In this document: positions 14,201 to 26,200 of the stretch, piece by piece | Layout: every line of letters starts with the position of its first letter | How positions within the stretch are numbered: position 1 is the first letter of the stretch | Assembly (NCBI GenBank): GCA_011009095.1 | Contig: VTPC01000647.1 | Location: 1-64,000 of the forward strand | Reading direction: 5' to 3' | DNA length: 64,000 bases | Source: Ignelater luminosus | Taxonomy: Eukaryota; Arthropoda; Insecta; Coleoptera; Elateridae | Notes under the pieces: generated by a model | What the model saw: only the letters and a program-made list of their open reading frames with translations | Told to the model about the DNA's origin: nothing | Databases searched by the model: none | Program-made: the position numbers and the translations under genes

Positions 14201-14648
14201 ATACTATCTAAAATTCAAATCATTTTAAGATTTATTTAAACTATAATAAATTGTAGGAATACAACCTTGCTATAATCATCACTTAATACTTCAAATGTAA
14301 CTGCTTCAGCATCAAAACATCTTTCAAACTTAAGCGATAAATTATTTACATCAAAACATTTAATTCTTGGTTTATAAACTCCTGTCGCTAAAACATATTG
14401 CCCATCCCTTGATACTCTTACGGTTGTACTAACACCAGGCATATCAAAATCCTGTATAAGTTCAATCCGCCTTCGAATATCCACATTTTTCTTTAATAGT
14501 GCTCTTCGTTTCCTTTCAGATAACCACTACGATCATAAATGATTTATAACACTTAATTCAAATAGAGAATTATATAGCTCACCTCAGGTAATGACTTCCC
14601 CGCACTTAAATTATAGATTTTTACGTTATTTGGATCTGAAACCTGCAT
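8269..14648 (-). CDS. NOL10: Nucleolar protein 10 (NOL10/Enp2 homologue)
   Basis: Eight minus-strand exons join in frame: 14648-14583, 14526-14266, 14207-13858, 13805-13577, 13524-13229, 13172-12782, 8918-8644 and 8494-8269. They give 2094 nt or 697 residues, against 688 in human NOL10 as I recall it. The start MQVSDPNNVKIY, the beta-propeller (WD-type) first 400 residues with YHYPSCDLCIVGAS and LGPAPRWASFLD, and YMHGYFLDVRLYKKAK are highly conserved in this family. Residues about 477-505 (DDRFKALFENPDF) are the NUC153 motif. A coiled, Lys/Glu-rich C-terminus with an acidic Ser/Asp patch and a basic tail follows. The yeast counterpart Enp2 works in the nucleolus in 40S subunit (18S rRNA) processing. 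The 5' end faces PSMD7 head to head. Intron 7 (8919-12781) is 3.9 kb and carries two inverted-repeat structures; the other introns are about 50-60 bp. Confidence 0.96.
9340..10330. repeat. Long inverted repeat in NOL10 intron 7
   Basis: A left arm at about 9340-9470 and a right arm at about 10175-10330 are imperfect reverse complements. Shared blocks include GAATTCAGA, CAACAGA, GGACATTATA-like, GAAATCAACTTAG and CTGTAATCAG. About 700 bp separate them. This is the form of a foldback or MITE-like insertion; the outer ends and target duplication are not clear. No transposase frame lies between the arms. Confidence 0.7.
10513..10668. repeat. Long near-perfect hairpin in NOL10 intron 7
   Basis: Arms of about 63 bp (10514-10576 and 10604-10668) pair around a 27-base loop that itself holds GCC...GGC complementarity. 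The arms share TTAAGTTATATTTCTTTTAT and its complement with a few mismatches. It may be the terminal palindrome of a transposon (the central GAGGATGCC text resembles Penelope-like terminal hairpins) or a source of small RNA. Transcribed with the NOL10 pre-mRNA it would form a long double-stranded stem. Confidence 0.75.
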
Positions 14649-15031
14649 TTTATTTCATTTCAAAACAACACGTGAACCTATCAATTTGAGGTTAGAGAAA
14701 TGTTGATATTTTTGTTGAGGTTGACAACTAGTGTGTTAGTAGACACAGCCAGAAAATAATTTAATATTATTAATTTATTATTATTATTATCTCATTTCAC
14801 TGTTAGAATTATTATTATGTGCACTAATTTCTAGAAACTAGTGATTTAGAGATATTGTGATAAGTTATTTTCTGAAGAATAAAATATATAAATACTAAAA
14901 AAGAATTCCAACACTTGTAAGAGTAACGGTGCCTCTATAGTAGTCACACGGTAATTTTTGACATTTGGTATGACGTTTTCATTTTCAATTCTAGACTGTC
15001 AGAAATTTCGAAACCAAAAATCATCACAAAA
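14649..15031. promoter_or_regulatory. Divergent promoter region of NOL10 and PSMD7
   Basis: The two start codons point away from each other and are 383 bp apart, so both promoters and 5' leaders must fit here. The PSMD7 side carries a mixed stretch (14970-15031) that probably includes its leader. I see no TATA box at a convincing position on either side, as is usual for housekeeping genes. A (TTA)n-rich run lies at 14760-14790. Confidence 0.65.
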
Positions 15032-16072
15032 ATGCCGAGTCAAGAATTAACAACAACGAAAGTGGTGGTTCACCCCTTAGTTTTACTAAGTGTGGTGGAT
15101 CATTTTAATCGTATGGGTAAAATAGGTAATCAAAAACGTGTAGTTGGTGTTCTTCTTGGATCCTGGAGGGCCAAAGGTGTGCTTGATGTCTCGAACAGTT
15201 TTGCAGGTTAGTAGCTTCATGTTCTTAGTTAAGTACAATATTTATGCCCTTATCTTTTAGTTCCTTTTGACGAAGATGATAAAGACAAGTCTGTTTGGTT
15301 CTTGGATCATGATTACCTTGAAAATATGTACGGAATGTTTAAAAAGGTGAATGCTCGTGAAAAAGTTGTTGGATGGTATCACACCGGACCGAAACTCCAT
15401 CAAAATGATATATCAATAAATGAATTAATTCGACGTTATTGCCCTAATTCTGTATTGGTTATAATTGATGCTAAACCAAAAGATTTAGGCTTACCCACTG
15501 AAGCATACCAAGCAGTTGAAGAAGTTCATGATGATGGCTCCCCAACTTCTAAGACTTTTGAGCATGTTCCTAGCGAGATTGGTGCAGAAGAAGCAGAAGA
15601 GGTTGGTGTTGAACATCTACTTCGCGATATTAAAGATACTACAGTTGGAACACTTTCTCAAAGAATTACAAACCAATTGTTGGGACTTAAAGGTTTACAT
15701 TTACAATTAAGAGATATACGTGATTATTTAGTGCAAGTTAGCGAAGGGAAATTACCAATTAATCATCAAATCATATATCAGTTGCAAGATATTTTTAATC
15801 TTTTACCAGATATTAATCACGACATGTTTACAAAATCTTTTTATATTAAGAACAATGATCAAATGCTTGTTGTGTATTTAGCTGCGATGGTTCGTTCAAT
15901 TGTTGCTTTGCATAACCTTATAAATAATAAATTGACGAACAGGGATGCTGAAGAGGGAAAGAAAGAAGATGCAAAAAAGGATAAAGAAAGTAAAGACAAG
16001 GATAAGGAGAAAGATAAAGATAAAGATAAGGAAAAAGAAAAAGAAGCTAAAAAAGATGATAAGAAGAAATGA
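15032..16072 (+). CDS. PSMD7: 26S proteasome non-ATPase regulatory subunit 7 (Rpn8/Mov34)
   Basis: Two exons, 15032-15206 and 15261-16072, with GTTAGT donor and TTTTAG acceptor; the junction splits the codon for V59. The product has 328 residues (324 in human PSMD7, as I recall). The start [20 protein letters not shown] and the MPN domain (about 1-140, with VVGVLLGSW and [15 protein letters not shown]) identify Rpn8. It is the MPN partner of the deubiquitinase Rpn11 in the proteasome lid. As in the family, the zinc-binding JAMM motif is incomplete, so this subunit is structural. The region [20 protein letters not shown] to [14 protein letters not shown] and the helical [18 protein letters not shown] are almost invariant. 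From about residue 289 the chain ends in a 40-residue Lys/Asp/Glu tail, also typical. An AATAAA lies 76 bases after the stop. Confidence 0.98.
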
Positions 16073-16147
16073 ACATTTTAATTAAGTTTTGAATTTAAGT
16101 TTTTTGTCGTAATCTAATTTATATTATTAGTCTTTTCTTAATTGAAA

Positions 16148-16153
16148 AATAAA
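16148..16153 (+). terminator. PSMD7 poly(A) signal AATAAA
   Basis: First canonical AATAAA after the PSMD7 stop, 76 bases downstream, in an AT-rich 3' untranslated region. Confidence 0.6.
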
Positions 16154-17254
16154 AATTAACAAAATAATGGTGTTGTGTACTATACATTCGAAAAGTCACA
16201 CAGTCTGATCTCAGTCAGCAACACAGTATGAAATGATTTGCTATTTAGTTACCAATTAATGCCTAGCATGTTAGTGTAACCACATTTTAAAAAACACTGC
16301 ATGCTAAAGAAAGTTGATTTTTTGAAATTTTAATGATTGTGTTGGTTCACATACTCCACAATCAATTTTTCTTATCAAGAAGAATGTTAATATGCAGATA
16401 TTTGAGATTTTTGTGTTTTTATGTGGTAGAATTTTTAAGATAACTCAAAAATGAAGTCCCCGTTGTACTTGAGTTTTTGCTTAGATTTCATCTGTGCTCT
16501 TGTTAAATGCCATTTATGGAAACACCCTATATTAATTTAGTAGATAATAATTAAATACTGTGTATAATGAACAGCTAGCAAAGAATTTTATAGTACTAGG
16601 CTGTAACTGAATCGTGTGTTATCTTGGCATTAGGCATTGAACGACGTATTGGTGCAATAAAAAAAATGAAGTCGAAGCGGATCATGACTTGTACTATGTG
16701 ACAGTGTTCTTTGCCAATATCTATTGTTTTATTCAAATTTTAATTTATAATTGTCATTTTGAAATGTCAAGTATAATTTGAATACTAATTTAACCTAACA
16801 ATTCACAGCTGTCAACTGCTATCTACTCTTGGATGCATTGTCACTTGGTACTGGTCATGGCCTGCTTCGACTTCATTTTTTTTTTCGATTGCATGGTAGG
16901 TAAATATTATAAATATCAACAAAGAAACTAGCTTTCAACTAAGCTCTAATAAAGGTGCTGTAATTGGAATCCATCCAATCTTTATTTTCAGTTGATGAGA
17001 TGATATACTGGTGTTTTTTTATGTAGGAAAATAAAAACTTATTTTATAAAATAATAGTTTAATGTGATTTTCTCTTACAGTTAACTATATGACTGGGTTA
17101 CAACTTAATTAAACTGTAAATAAACTACAAATAACAAAAAATATTTCCTTCACTATTTGCTAATGATGATGATTCTTATTTTTAACTGACCACTCAAAAA
17201 AAAACTTTGGCTTTAATAAAATAATTTCTTTGTACAAATAAAATACTCATATTT
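16154..17254. other. Convergent intergenic spacer PSMD7 / artichoke
   Basis: The two genes end toward each other here. Besides the inverted repeat at 16650-16897 I see no gene. For artichoke (minus) the nearest poly(A)-like hexamer after the stop is ATTAAA at 17217-17212; no AATAAA is close. Confidence 0.5.
16650..16897. repeat. Inverted repeat, about 60-bp arms
   Basis: Arms at about 16650-16709 and 16836-16897 pair with few mismatches; the best block is AAAATGAAGTCGAAGC and its complement, followed by CATGAC and AAGTGACA-like matches. A 126-bp loop separates them. It looks like a small MITE or foldback remnant, but I cannot define a target duplication. Confidence 0.65.
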
Positions 17255-20200
17255 TTAATGTGCAAATAAAATACACAAATGTACAATAATTCCTAAAAAT
17301 ATCGTGAAATTCTCTAACACACAAACATTTGAACTATCACTCCTTGGAAACGTTCCTCCAGGTCCAATATATGGTTCTAAATTAGTCTTATTATAGTTTA
17401 CATAATACCAACTCATATCTTGATTCCTAGTATCAATTTTTTGAGTAGTAGCTACACCAGTAATCTGAACGTCCTTTGTTTCTTTTTTGGATAAATGAGA
17501 TGGTTGATCATCTTCAGAAATTTCCAAGTCTGCAAGTAACGGTGCACTACCAGAAACATGTGGTGATTGTACTCGGGTTATAATAGGTCTACCTTGTGGT
17601 CTATAATGAGGTGATTGTGGTGCTAACAAGGTAGATATTGGGCTAGAAGCATGTTCTGTGGTAGCAGTCGTTTTGCTTGTGATTACTGTTGTAGACGTAA
17701 TAGATTTTTCTGTAGTCATTTTAAAAGCATTTGCCTGAATTTGTTTAGAACGTTCACTCGATGTGACAATTGCTGGTACTGATACATTATCTACAAATTC
17801 TTTGAAAATATCTTCAAAACGATCTGAATTTGCTGTTTGTTCAAACTGAGGCACAAAAGTAACAAACTCGGTATTGCTTTCACTTCCATTTGTAACATTC
17901 TTAGTTTCTTTTTGTAATTCTATAGTTGAAGCCGTAGATGGCTTCTTATTCTTTTCTGCTTTGTTTGTTGAAGTTTCAGTGTTAGTAACCATTGATGGAA
18001 TAATTTCAATAACAGCCGGTTGTTCAACTTCTATTGTGGTTTGCAAACGTGTTTTATTTAAATTTAAAACCGTATCGGGTTCTTTTTTATTAGTAGGACT
18101 TGTGGGTATTGTTGGTGTACTCGGTGTAGGAATTGGATGTCCCAATGATGATTCGCTTTTTAAGTTATCAGCAGTTTGTTGTGGTTTAGTTGGATATGAA
18201 ACTCTTGTTATGGTAGCTGGTGTGAAATTTTCGGGAACGGGCCATGAAGATTCGCTGATATTAACTTTTTCTATTTCTACTGTTCCAATAGGCTTTAAAT
18301 GAGGATTGGGTATTGGCTTAAATCCACCTGTTCCAGGTAAAAGTGGAATAAACCCTCCTGTTTGAATTTCAGGCATTGTTGGTGGAAATCTATGATTTAA
18401 AACAGAAGGTGGTGGTGGTGGATTATTGACTATAGCTGTTTTTCTTTCAGCAATTTGTTGATCTGGTAATCTTTGATGTTCTGACATTCTTCCATTTCCT
18501 CGACCCCATAAATTATTAAGATTTAAATTAAAATTAGGTAAAGGCACTCCAAAGAATGTAAATCCACTACTACTTGGTGATGAACTTACTACTTTTGGTA
18601 TGGTTGGATTGTGGGCTGACTTTGTTTTATTTTTTGAAGCTGCTGCATAAATTGTAGGTGTATCACCAACAATATAATGAGAAGATTTTTGAGTTTCTGT
18701 ATCGGGTTTAAATGTTATCGTTTCGTTTCTTGTTGAATTAGTGTTTGCTAATAAACTTGAAGCCATAAGTGTTTCATTATATGGATAATCAACATATTCG
18801 TCATAAAAGTAATCAGACTCTTCAGGAGACGGAGCTAATTTGTTATTTCCTGATGTTGAAACATTATCTTTTAAATCCATCCATTGAGAGAAAACTTGAG
18901 AAGTCCCATAAGCTCCTGGAGCTGATAGTAATTCTGCTTCACATCCTGGCGCAACTGGTTCAGCTTGTCGACTTTCTTGAGCGCAGTCTTGCCTGGATAG
19001 TCGCATGTCTCTAAGTAAAATTCCGTCATTGCATTTTGGTCCCATGAGTGATGATTCTTGCAACCAAGCTCTAAACCATAACATACTACAGGAACATGCC
19101 AAAGGGTTTCCTGAAATTTTAATTACTTCATTAGCTTTTTAAAATAACTGCGAATCCCAGATGTTCTTTAAATAAAGATAATTTGCAGATTTTTTAAATA
19201 AAAAATTTTTACTTTGAATTTCTTTGGGTACAATACAAAGGAATACTTTTGCATAGTGTAAATGGCACACATTAAGTGAAGCTATATAGGATTGACAAGT
19301 TCAAGTCTGGAATCGGGAAAAAACTACGTGGGTTTGGGATCAAATTCATGGAGCTAAATGACCCGGTAATCACAGCCCAAGATGAAGAAAAGAGACAATA
19401 TAAAGAAATATATCAAAATTTATCTTTAAATCAAATTTTACATTTCACAATTTCCTATTTGAATGGTAAGTTGCTATGAAAAATAGCATCTAATAGTAAT
19501 AGTAGTAATTATACCTAATAGTCAAGCCAGAAATGTGGCTCTTTAGGAAGAACCATTTAGAATGACATAGCATATTTATAAGTAGTTGAATTTGATTACA
19601 GGGAGAAGTTTCTAAAAAGACAAACTTCCATTCTATCAACTTGGTGCAAAATTGATCTAAGGAAGAAAACTGGACAATAATTTGTTCTGTGCTATAGAAA
19701 GACTATAACTTGTGACTATAAAGAAGTGTATATCTTTGGACGGCTTAGATTGGGTTATGACCGATTTAGGAAGTAGTAGGTATAGTACCTAAAATTAATA
19801 GCGGTATCTTCTAGATTTTGACCTATTTCTCAAATGAAAATACATACTCAGAGTGCAATCTCAAGATATAAACAGTCTCCAAAAGAAATTAAGTGATTGA
19901 ACAGAAAACACGTGCTTATAACAGCAATTGATCACTACCAAAATACTGGCATGGAGAGGCGCATAATGAACTTTTTTAAACATTACTTTTTGGATAATAG
20001 TATTAATTTCGAAAGTTACGCTGCTTCCGTTTTCAAACATGGGCATATATTGCTTCGCAAATTCTTTTTTGACCTCGCCGGGTTGGAACCAGGACAATAA
20101 ACGCTTTTTGATTATAGCATACTGGATGCTAAATAAGGAAATGAAGTTTTTATGAATTTTACATTAAGGTCATTGGAAACTGTTTCTTAGGAGAAAGAAG

Positions 20201-23200
20201 ACTAAGAAAAGTCGCTTTCTGATACCCAAATTAAACAAAAAGATTTTCAGGACAGGGACAAACCGATAGTATCAATTTTGAATAACATTCCCATATTTTG
20301 CTGGAATAACTTAAACAAACCAAAGAAACCGCTTCTTTCTGTATATTATTGGTTCAACTTCAAGCTAAAGGAAACCTTTTTCTACTCTTATGATAATACA
20401 GTTTGCCATTTGAGGAAAGTATACTGTCTTCAAGATGTACCCAGCCACCCGGAAGAAGTCGTATATTTGTGTATTAGTTTGTCAAATTGCTTAAAAACAC
20501 TACAGACGTAATAGACTGTCAACGATCTAAAAGGCCACATATTATTCAGATGCCAAGATGCCTTAAAGAAAAAGAGAAGAGAAAAAGTAAAACGGTTGTC
20601 GACTGATCACGGGGATTGCAAACATTGGAAAATCTTGTTTTTGAACATAGAAAAGAGTTCAATGAAAAAGCAATAAGTGCATGCTGGGTGTTAAAAAAAA
20701 ACTTTTAAGCTTGTACGAAAGGTCCAAAGAGATCACTTTGCTTTTTTAATAGCTTAATTTAGTTTGATGTTATATCTTTGGCTGCGGTGTACCAACTAAA
20801 TATGCTTGAGGATGCTGTGAAACCACTCAATCAGGTCCTTTTCTAAAACCAACTAGATGTGTACATTTTAACTGGTTTCTGCTGTAATTTATCAAAAGCA
20901 AAGTCAATCCAGCCTTGGTTCAAGAATAATGTTCCGCATTTTATGACTATCGAAGATTGGCCATCCGGTAGTTCTAATCTTAATCCGTTGGACTACAAGT
21001 TATGATAGATTTTAAAATGCACGGTTTGCTCGAGAAGACATTATAATACATTAAGTTATTGAAGCATTGACAGGATCAGCAGTGGGTAAATTTCCTATGG
21101 CCGCGGTGCAATAAATGAAAAATCAAACTGTCTTAAGGTCCGTGCGAAAGCTAATATTAGGCACTTTGAGTGATGTTTTCTTATCGCTTTTTGCTTTAAT
21201 TATAAAGACCAAGTATTTCAATGCCAAAGAGTGAAGCAAAGTGATTATTTGTAATAAAAACAGAAATGAAACTTGCATGGTAAAGGTTCTTAAATTGGAG
21301 TTAATCTAAAACATCAGTTTTATGCTGACTTTGGCGATTAAAATGGAAAGACTGGCATCAACCTGATAATATATAGGGTGCAATTGAGATAATTGTAGAA
21401 AAACATGGGTAGATATTTGGATTTAGGGATAACGCATTTTTACTTTTGGGAAACACGAAACTAAAGCAACATTTCGGGAACTGCAAATCAGATTTTCACT
21501 TTGGCAATGAATAGTGTAAGTTATTGGCAGAAAGGTATTTTATGGTGATTACTAGCAACCAATTTTACAAAGTTCATTCTTTAATCGGACATCAAAAAAA
21601 TTAAAGAAATTTATGCATCCATTTCAAAGGGTCCCAATAAAATAATATACAAAATAAAAACAAAAAGAAATAAAAATACAGTGATCGTGTCTTTACAAAC
21701 AGAAGTAGTTTGTAGTTTCATTTTCTGCAACTATTTTTATTACACCCCGTATAGTACTTTAAATGCCATTAACACCTTATTAGGAAAGAAAAACAAATAT
21801 ATTGGGTCATCACCCTGTTATTATTTGCAAATATTGTGCAAGACTGTTATGAAGATGTGCCAAAAAACTCGCATCTCTCTTTTAATTTGATACGGTGAAT
21901 TTTTAATTTGAGACACATACAATGTATCATGAGACCTGAACGGTGTATAGTTATAAATACGATACGCTCATAAATATCGATTTTGTATTGTAAAATTGAG
22001 TCTATCATTTTCGAGGTAAATTCCTGGTTTGGATTTTTAGATCACCTAATCGAAATATTCAAAGGTATGCACTAAGGTACAACGAAAAGATTTTTACTGA
22101 CTCACACAGTATCGAAAGTACCAAACAGTGCAGTGTGACACCATTGTGCGTGTCACGCGACGTATTACGCGTGAAACGAGTGAGGAAGAATAACGATACA
22201 TTTCTACATCTTGTTGATCTAAATCCCACATAGAGTCTATGAAAGCAGATCAAATGACATTTTTCGAATTTTACGGAAAATTAAAGAAGTTTAAGTTTGT
22301 CATTTGTCATCCCATATTCTACACGGACACTGCAAATGCGTTATCAGAGATTTATACGCTTGACTAAATGAGCCCTCTAGTGCCTTGACGCACGATAGCC
22401 CTTTTGCAAGCGCACATTCACTGTACGATATAGTGTTCGGATAGTTTAGAATTCATGAAATAACATGTAAATAAAAATATTATGTGAAGTAACATTAGAA
22501 CCTGTAACTAATTTAAAATTTATTAATACAGCAGACAAATATCTTAACATCATCTCGAGGACTTTACTATCTATGGAGTACCTGTAATCTTGAAATTATA
22601 CAAAAAATGCAAAACAAGCATGCTATAGTAAAATTATATAATTACAGGAAATAAAATTTAAATTAAATCAAGACCCATTAATAAAGTTAAATAATAATTA
22701 AAATATTTTTATGGCTACATGTAATTGCAATCTATGCTTACCATTTATGTCAAGAACAGCAAGATTTCCTCGCAATTTTTGAACGGAATGCTCGGGAAAT
22801 GACATCATTTTATTATTCTTTATGCTAAGCACCCTAAGTCGTGGCATTCCATTGAATGGAGACCCATACACGGTACATATCTGATTGCCATCCAACCTAA
22901 GTTCAACTAACCATTCCATTTTCTCTAAACTTCCACCTGCCACTCGTGAGAGCTTATTATTACTCAAATCCAACATCTCCAGCGATCTCATACTTCTCAA
23001 ACCCGCTTCATCAAGTCCAGGTAACTGATTACTGCTTAAATTTAACATCAATAAATGAGGCACCTCGAAGAAAGCATTGTTTGCAATATTTTTCAAACGA
23101 TTTTCTTGAAGTTCTATGATTTGTAGGGATGGTAGATTATTAAAAGCATGATTAGGAATATCTCTTAATTTATTCTTGTTTAATTTTAATGTCCTCAATG

Positions 23201-26200
23201 AAGGTAAAGAATGAAAAGCGTGCGGTTCTATAATCTCTAATTCATTTTCATCTAGAAACACGGTTTTTAAATGCAACAGGTTATCAAACGCGCCTCTTCT
23301 TAATTCTTGTACTAAATTCTGCGTCAAGCGAAGTTCTGCTAAAGAAGTCAAACTACTTAGAATGTCTGGATTAACAGTTTTTAAACGATTATTAGTTAAT
23401 TCCAAACTTCGTAAATGCTTCATTCCGTGTAAACTTGGAGGTAAAACCATTAAAGAATTATGAGACGCGTCTATAATTTGAATATCCCTGGTATTTTCTA
23501 AAGTTCCAGGCGAAATCTCCGTTAACTGATTCTTGCTAATATCTAATTTCTTCAAATGGGAAAGAAAATGGAAAACTTCTGGACGTACAACATTCAATCG
23601 ATTGTCTCCTAATCTCAATTCTCGAAGTTCGGTTGTTTCTTTTAATGCATTCGGATGGACTTGTATTATTCTATTATCGTGTAGATCTAATACTTCAAGG
23701 CGAGATAAGCCATCTAAAGAACCATCCTCTAATTGTTGAATTGCATTCTTTCCAATATACAACTTCTTTAGTTGCGGAACAGAACGTAGTGCACCTGAAG
23801 AAATCCTTTGAATTCCATTACTGTTTATATCCAATAACCTCAATGCCGGTAAATCTAAATCAGGAGACGGTAACTGAGGTAAAGTAGTAATTTGATTTCT
23901 CGATATGTGTAAATTCTCGATTCCACGTGGAAGGCCTGGAACAAATTCTAATAATTTGTTGTTACTAAGATCCAGTTCATAAAGCCCAAGTAAATGTCTG
24001 AAAGTAGCCGGATGTAAGGCAGAAAGTGCATTATGTGATATATTGACGTGTTCTAGTGAAGGAGTTCCGAGAAACGATGCAGGATCTACATTTGTTATTT
24101 CATTTCCACTTAAATCAACTTTTCTTAAAGACGGCAAATTTGCTAATAGTCTTGGTTCAATTCTTCTGTAATAATTTCCTGACAAATCTAAACCTTTTAA
24201 AGCTGGTAAATTCCAAAGAGGACCATTTAATATATCCGACAAGGAATTATTTTTTAATCTCAACTCTCTTAGTGCTGGCATAGCCATAAAAGCTTCCCTT
24301 TCAACAAGATGAATTTTATTGTAATCTAAATGCAAACGTTCTAAAGTTGGGTGTCCTCGTAGTGCTCCAAATGGAATTGCTTCCAAATTATTAAAACTCA
24401 TATCAAGGAAAATCAAACGCGGTAGAGCATCTAATAAAGATCTCAACTCAGCAACGTGACTAATATCATTTTCTACTAACCATAGCTCTTCTAATCCACT
24501 ACCAGAATGTTGAAGAAAACTTTCTGGATGCACACTTCTTACGGAATTTTTATTTAAATCTAACATGCGTAATTTTGGAACGCGATGAAAAGCGCCATGA
24601 TGAAGTTCTGTGATTCTATTATTTGATATATACAATTTCTTTAGAGATGGCAAATCGACAAAAGCAGCTTCACTGAGTTTATCCATATAGTTATAGTCTA
24701 AACGTAAGATTTCCAAAGCTGGTAAATCCCTAATGCTTCTCCCAACAATAGCTGCATCTGTAATTTTATTTCCAACCAACCAAAGTTCCGTTAATGCAGG
24801 TAAATGTGTTATAGCTCGAGGATGTATCCAAGATATTCCACAGAATGATATATTAACTAAAGTTAAACTAGGAAGATCTTGAAGAATGCCACCTTCAAGT
24901 CGAGCTAATCTAGGACTACCAACTACGTGTAATTTTTCTAAAGCCGGTAAAGCTCTAAAATGTCTAGAAGACATTTCCACTAATGATAAGGACTCGATTT
25001 GCAAATAACGCAACTTCGGAAGAGCTGAAAACCTTGGTAACCTCTTCATTAAGTTTGACTGTATGGTAATTGCTTCTAAAGCATTCATGCGATCTAATGA
25101 ATCTTCAGGAAGACTTCTCAGTTCCGGCTCAACAATAAACAGTTCCATTAATGACGTTTCTAAACCGGATAGCCAACCAGCTGAAACACGTTCTAGGCCA
25201 TTATAACGAAGCATAAGACGCATCACGCGTAGAGGAAAAAAGGTTTTCCCTGGTAGCGATGGAAGGTGATTGTTTTCTAAAATTAGTTCGTCTATGGGTT
25301 CTTGGAGGTACTGTCCTACAGATCGTAGACCTTCTAGGACCTTTGGCAGGTTGCTGTGTGAACACCTGAAAAGAAAATGTATTAGTGTTTCAGTTTTTTA
25401 CTCAGTAAAAATTGCAAACAAGGATTGAGAGAAAAAATAAATCTTAATCTTAAACGCAATGGGAAGGAGATGCTGAGCATCACCAGAGCAGTACCTGCCT
25501 GCGTGCCGCAACAGCAGCTCCGACCATTAAGTCACTCTTACTGCGAATGCATGGCAACGCATTCGCAAAAATGCTGGTAGTAGAACATGGCTTCTTGTTT
25601 TCCAAATAGTGTGATTCTACCTGAGGCAAAAGAAGTATGACGCCTGCAGAATGAGAAACTTGTTGATGTAAAAGTTATCTTATGACTAGTGGGGTGTTTT
25701 CAAAGACGTCCTTTAGGTCTAGGAGTAAGTTGGGGACATGGGCAAGTGGAGTTGCTTAAAACTTGGGTTTTGTTATGATAGTGTGAAGTTTATTTTTATA
25801 GTATGGAGGCGATCTGACCGACACAAAAATTTGCCGAGAAATTCGAATCTCTTTCGCCTGGAGGATATCAGTCAGCAGGGTAGAAGCGGTCTTGCTAGAG
25901 CATCTTCCGACACCTTGCCTAGTATTTTCTGCGTATGATCTCTATGTGTACTGCGAATCCAAAACAATAACTGGGAGACCAAAACAAAAGGCTTGCAACT
26001 ATGTATAAATGAGAGAGTAATAATGGCAGACTGGAATGTCACCACGCAAAACTAACAGAATTGAGCTGTGGTACTGTACGAAAGCGCAGCATTGTTTGAC
26101 TTCGTACTGCCAAGTGAGAGTTTTAGTAAAAATTTGGGAGTTTCTGAAAAGCATCATCTCAGTCTTATTGGGGTTAGGTTTGACCAGGTCTACAATGATA

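Noticed and set aside
16800..16815. Shared AATTCACAGCTGTCAA with the element at 63470
   Set aside because: Sixteen matching bases hint at a relic of the same family, but no matching end or flank was found, so no element is called there.
17874..18302. 142-codon plus-strand frame
   Set aside because: It lies antisense to the Thr/Ser/Pro-rich stalk of artichoke, whose frame is supported by splice junctions and domain order.
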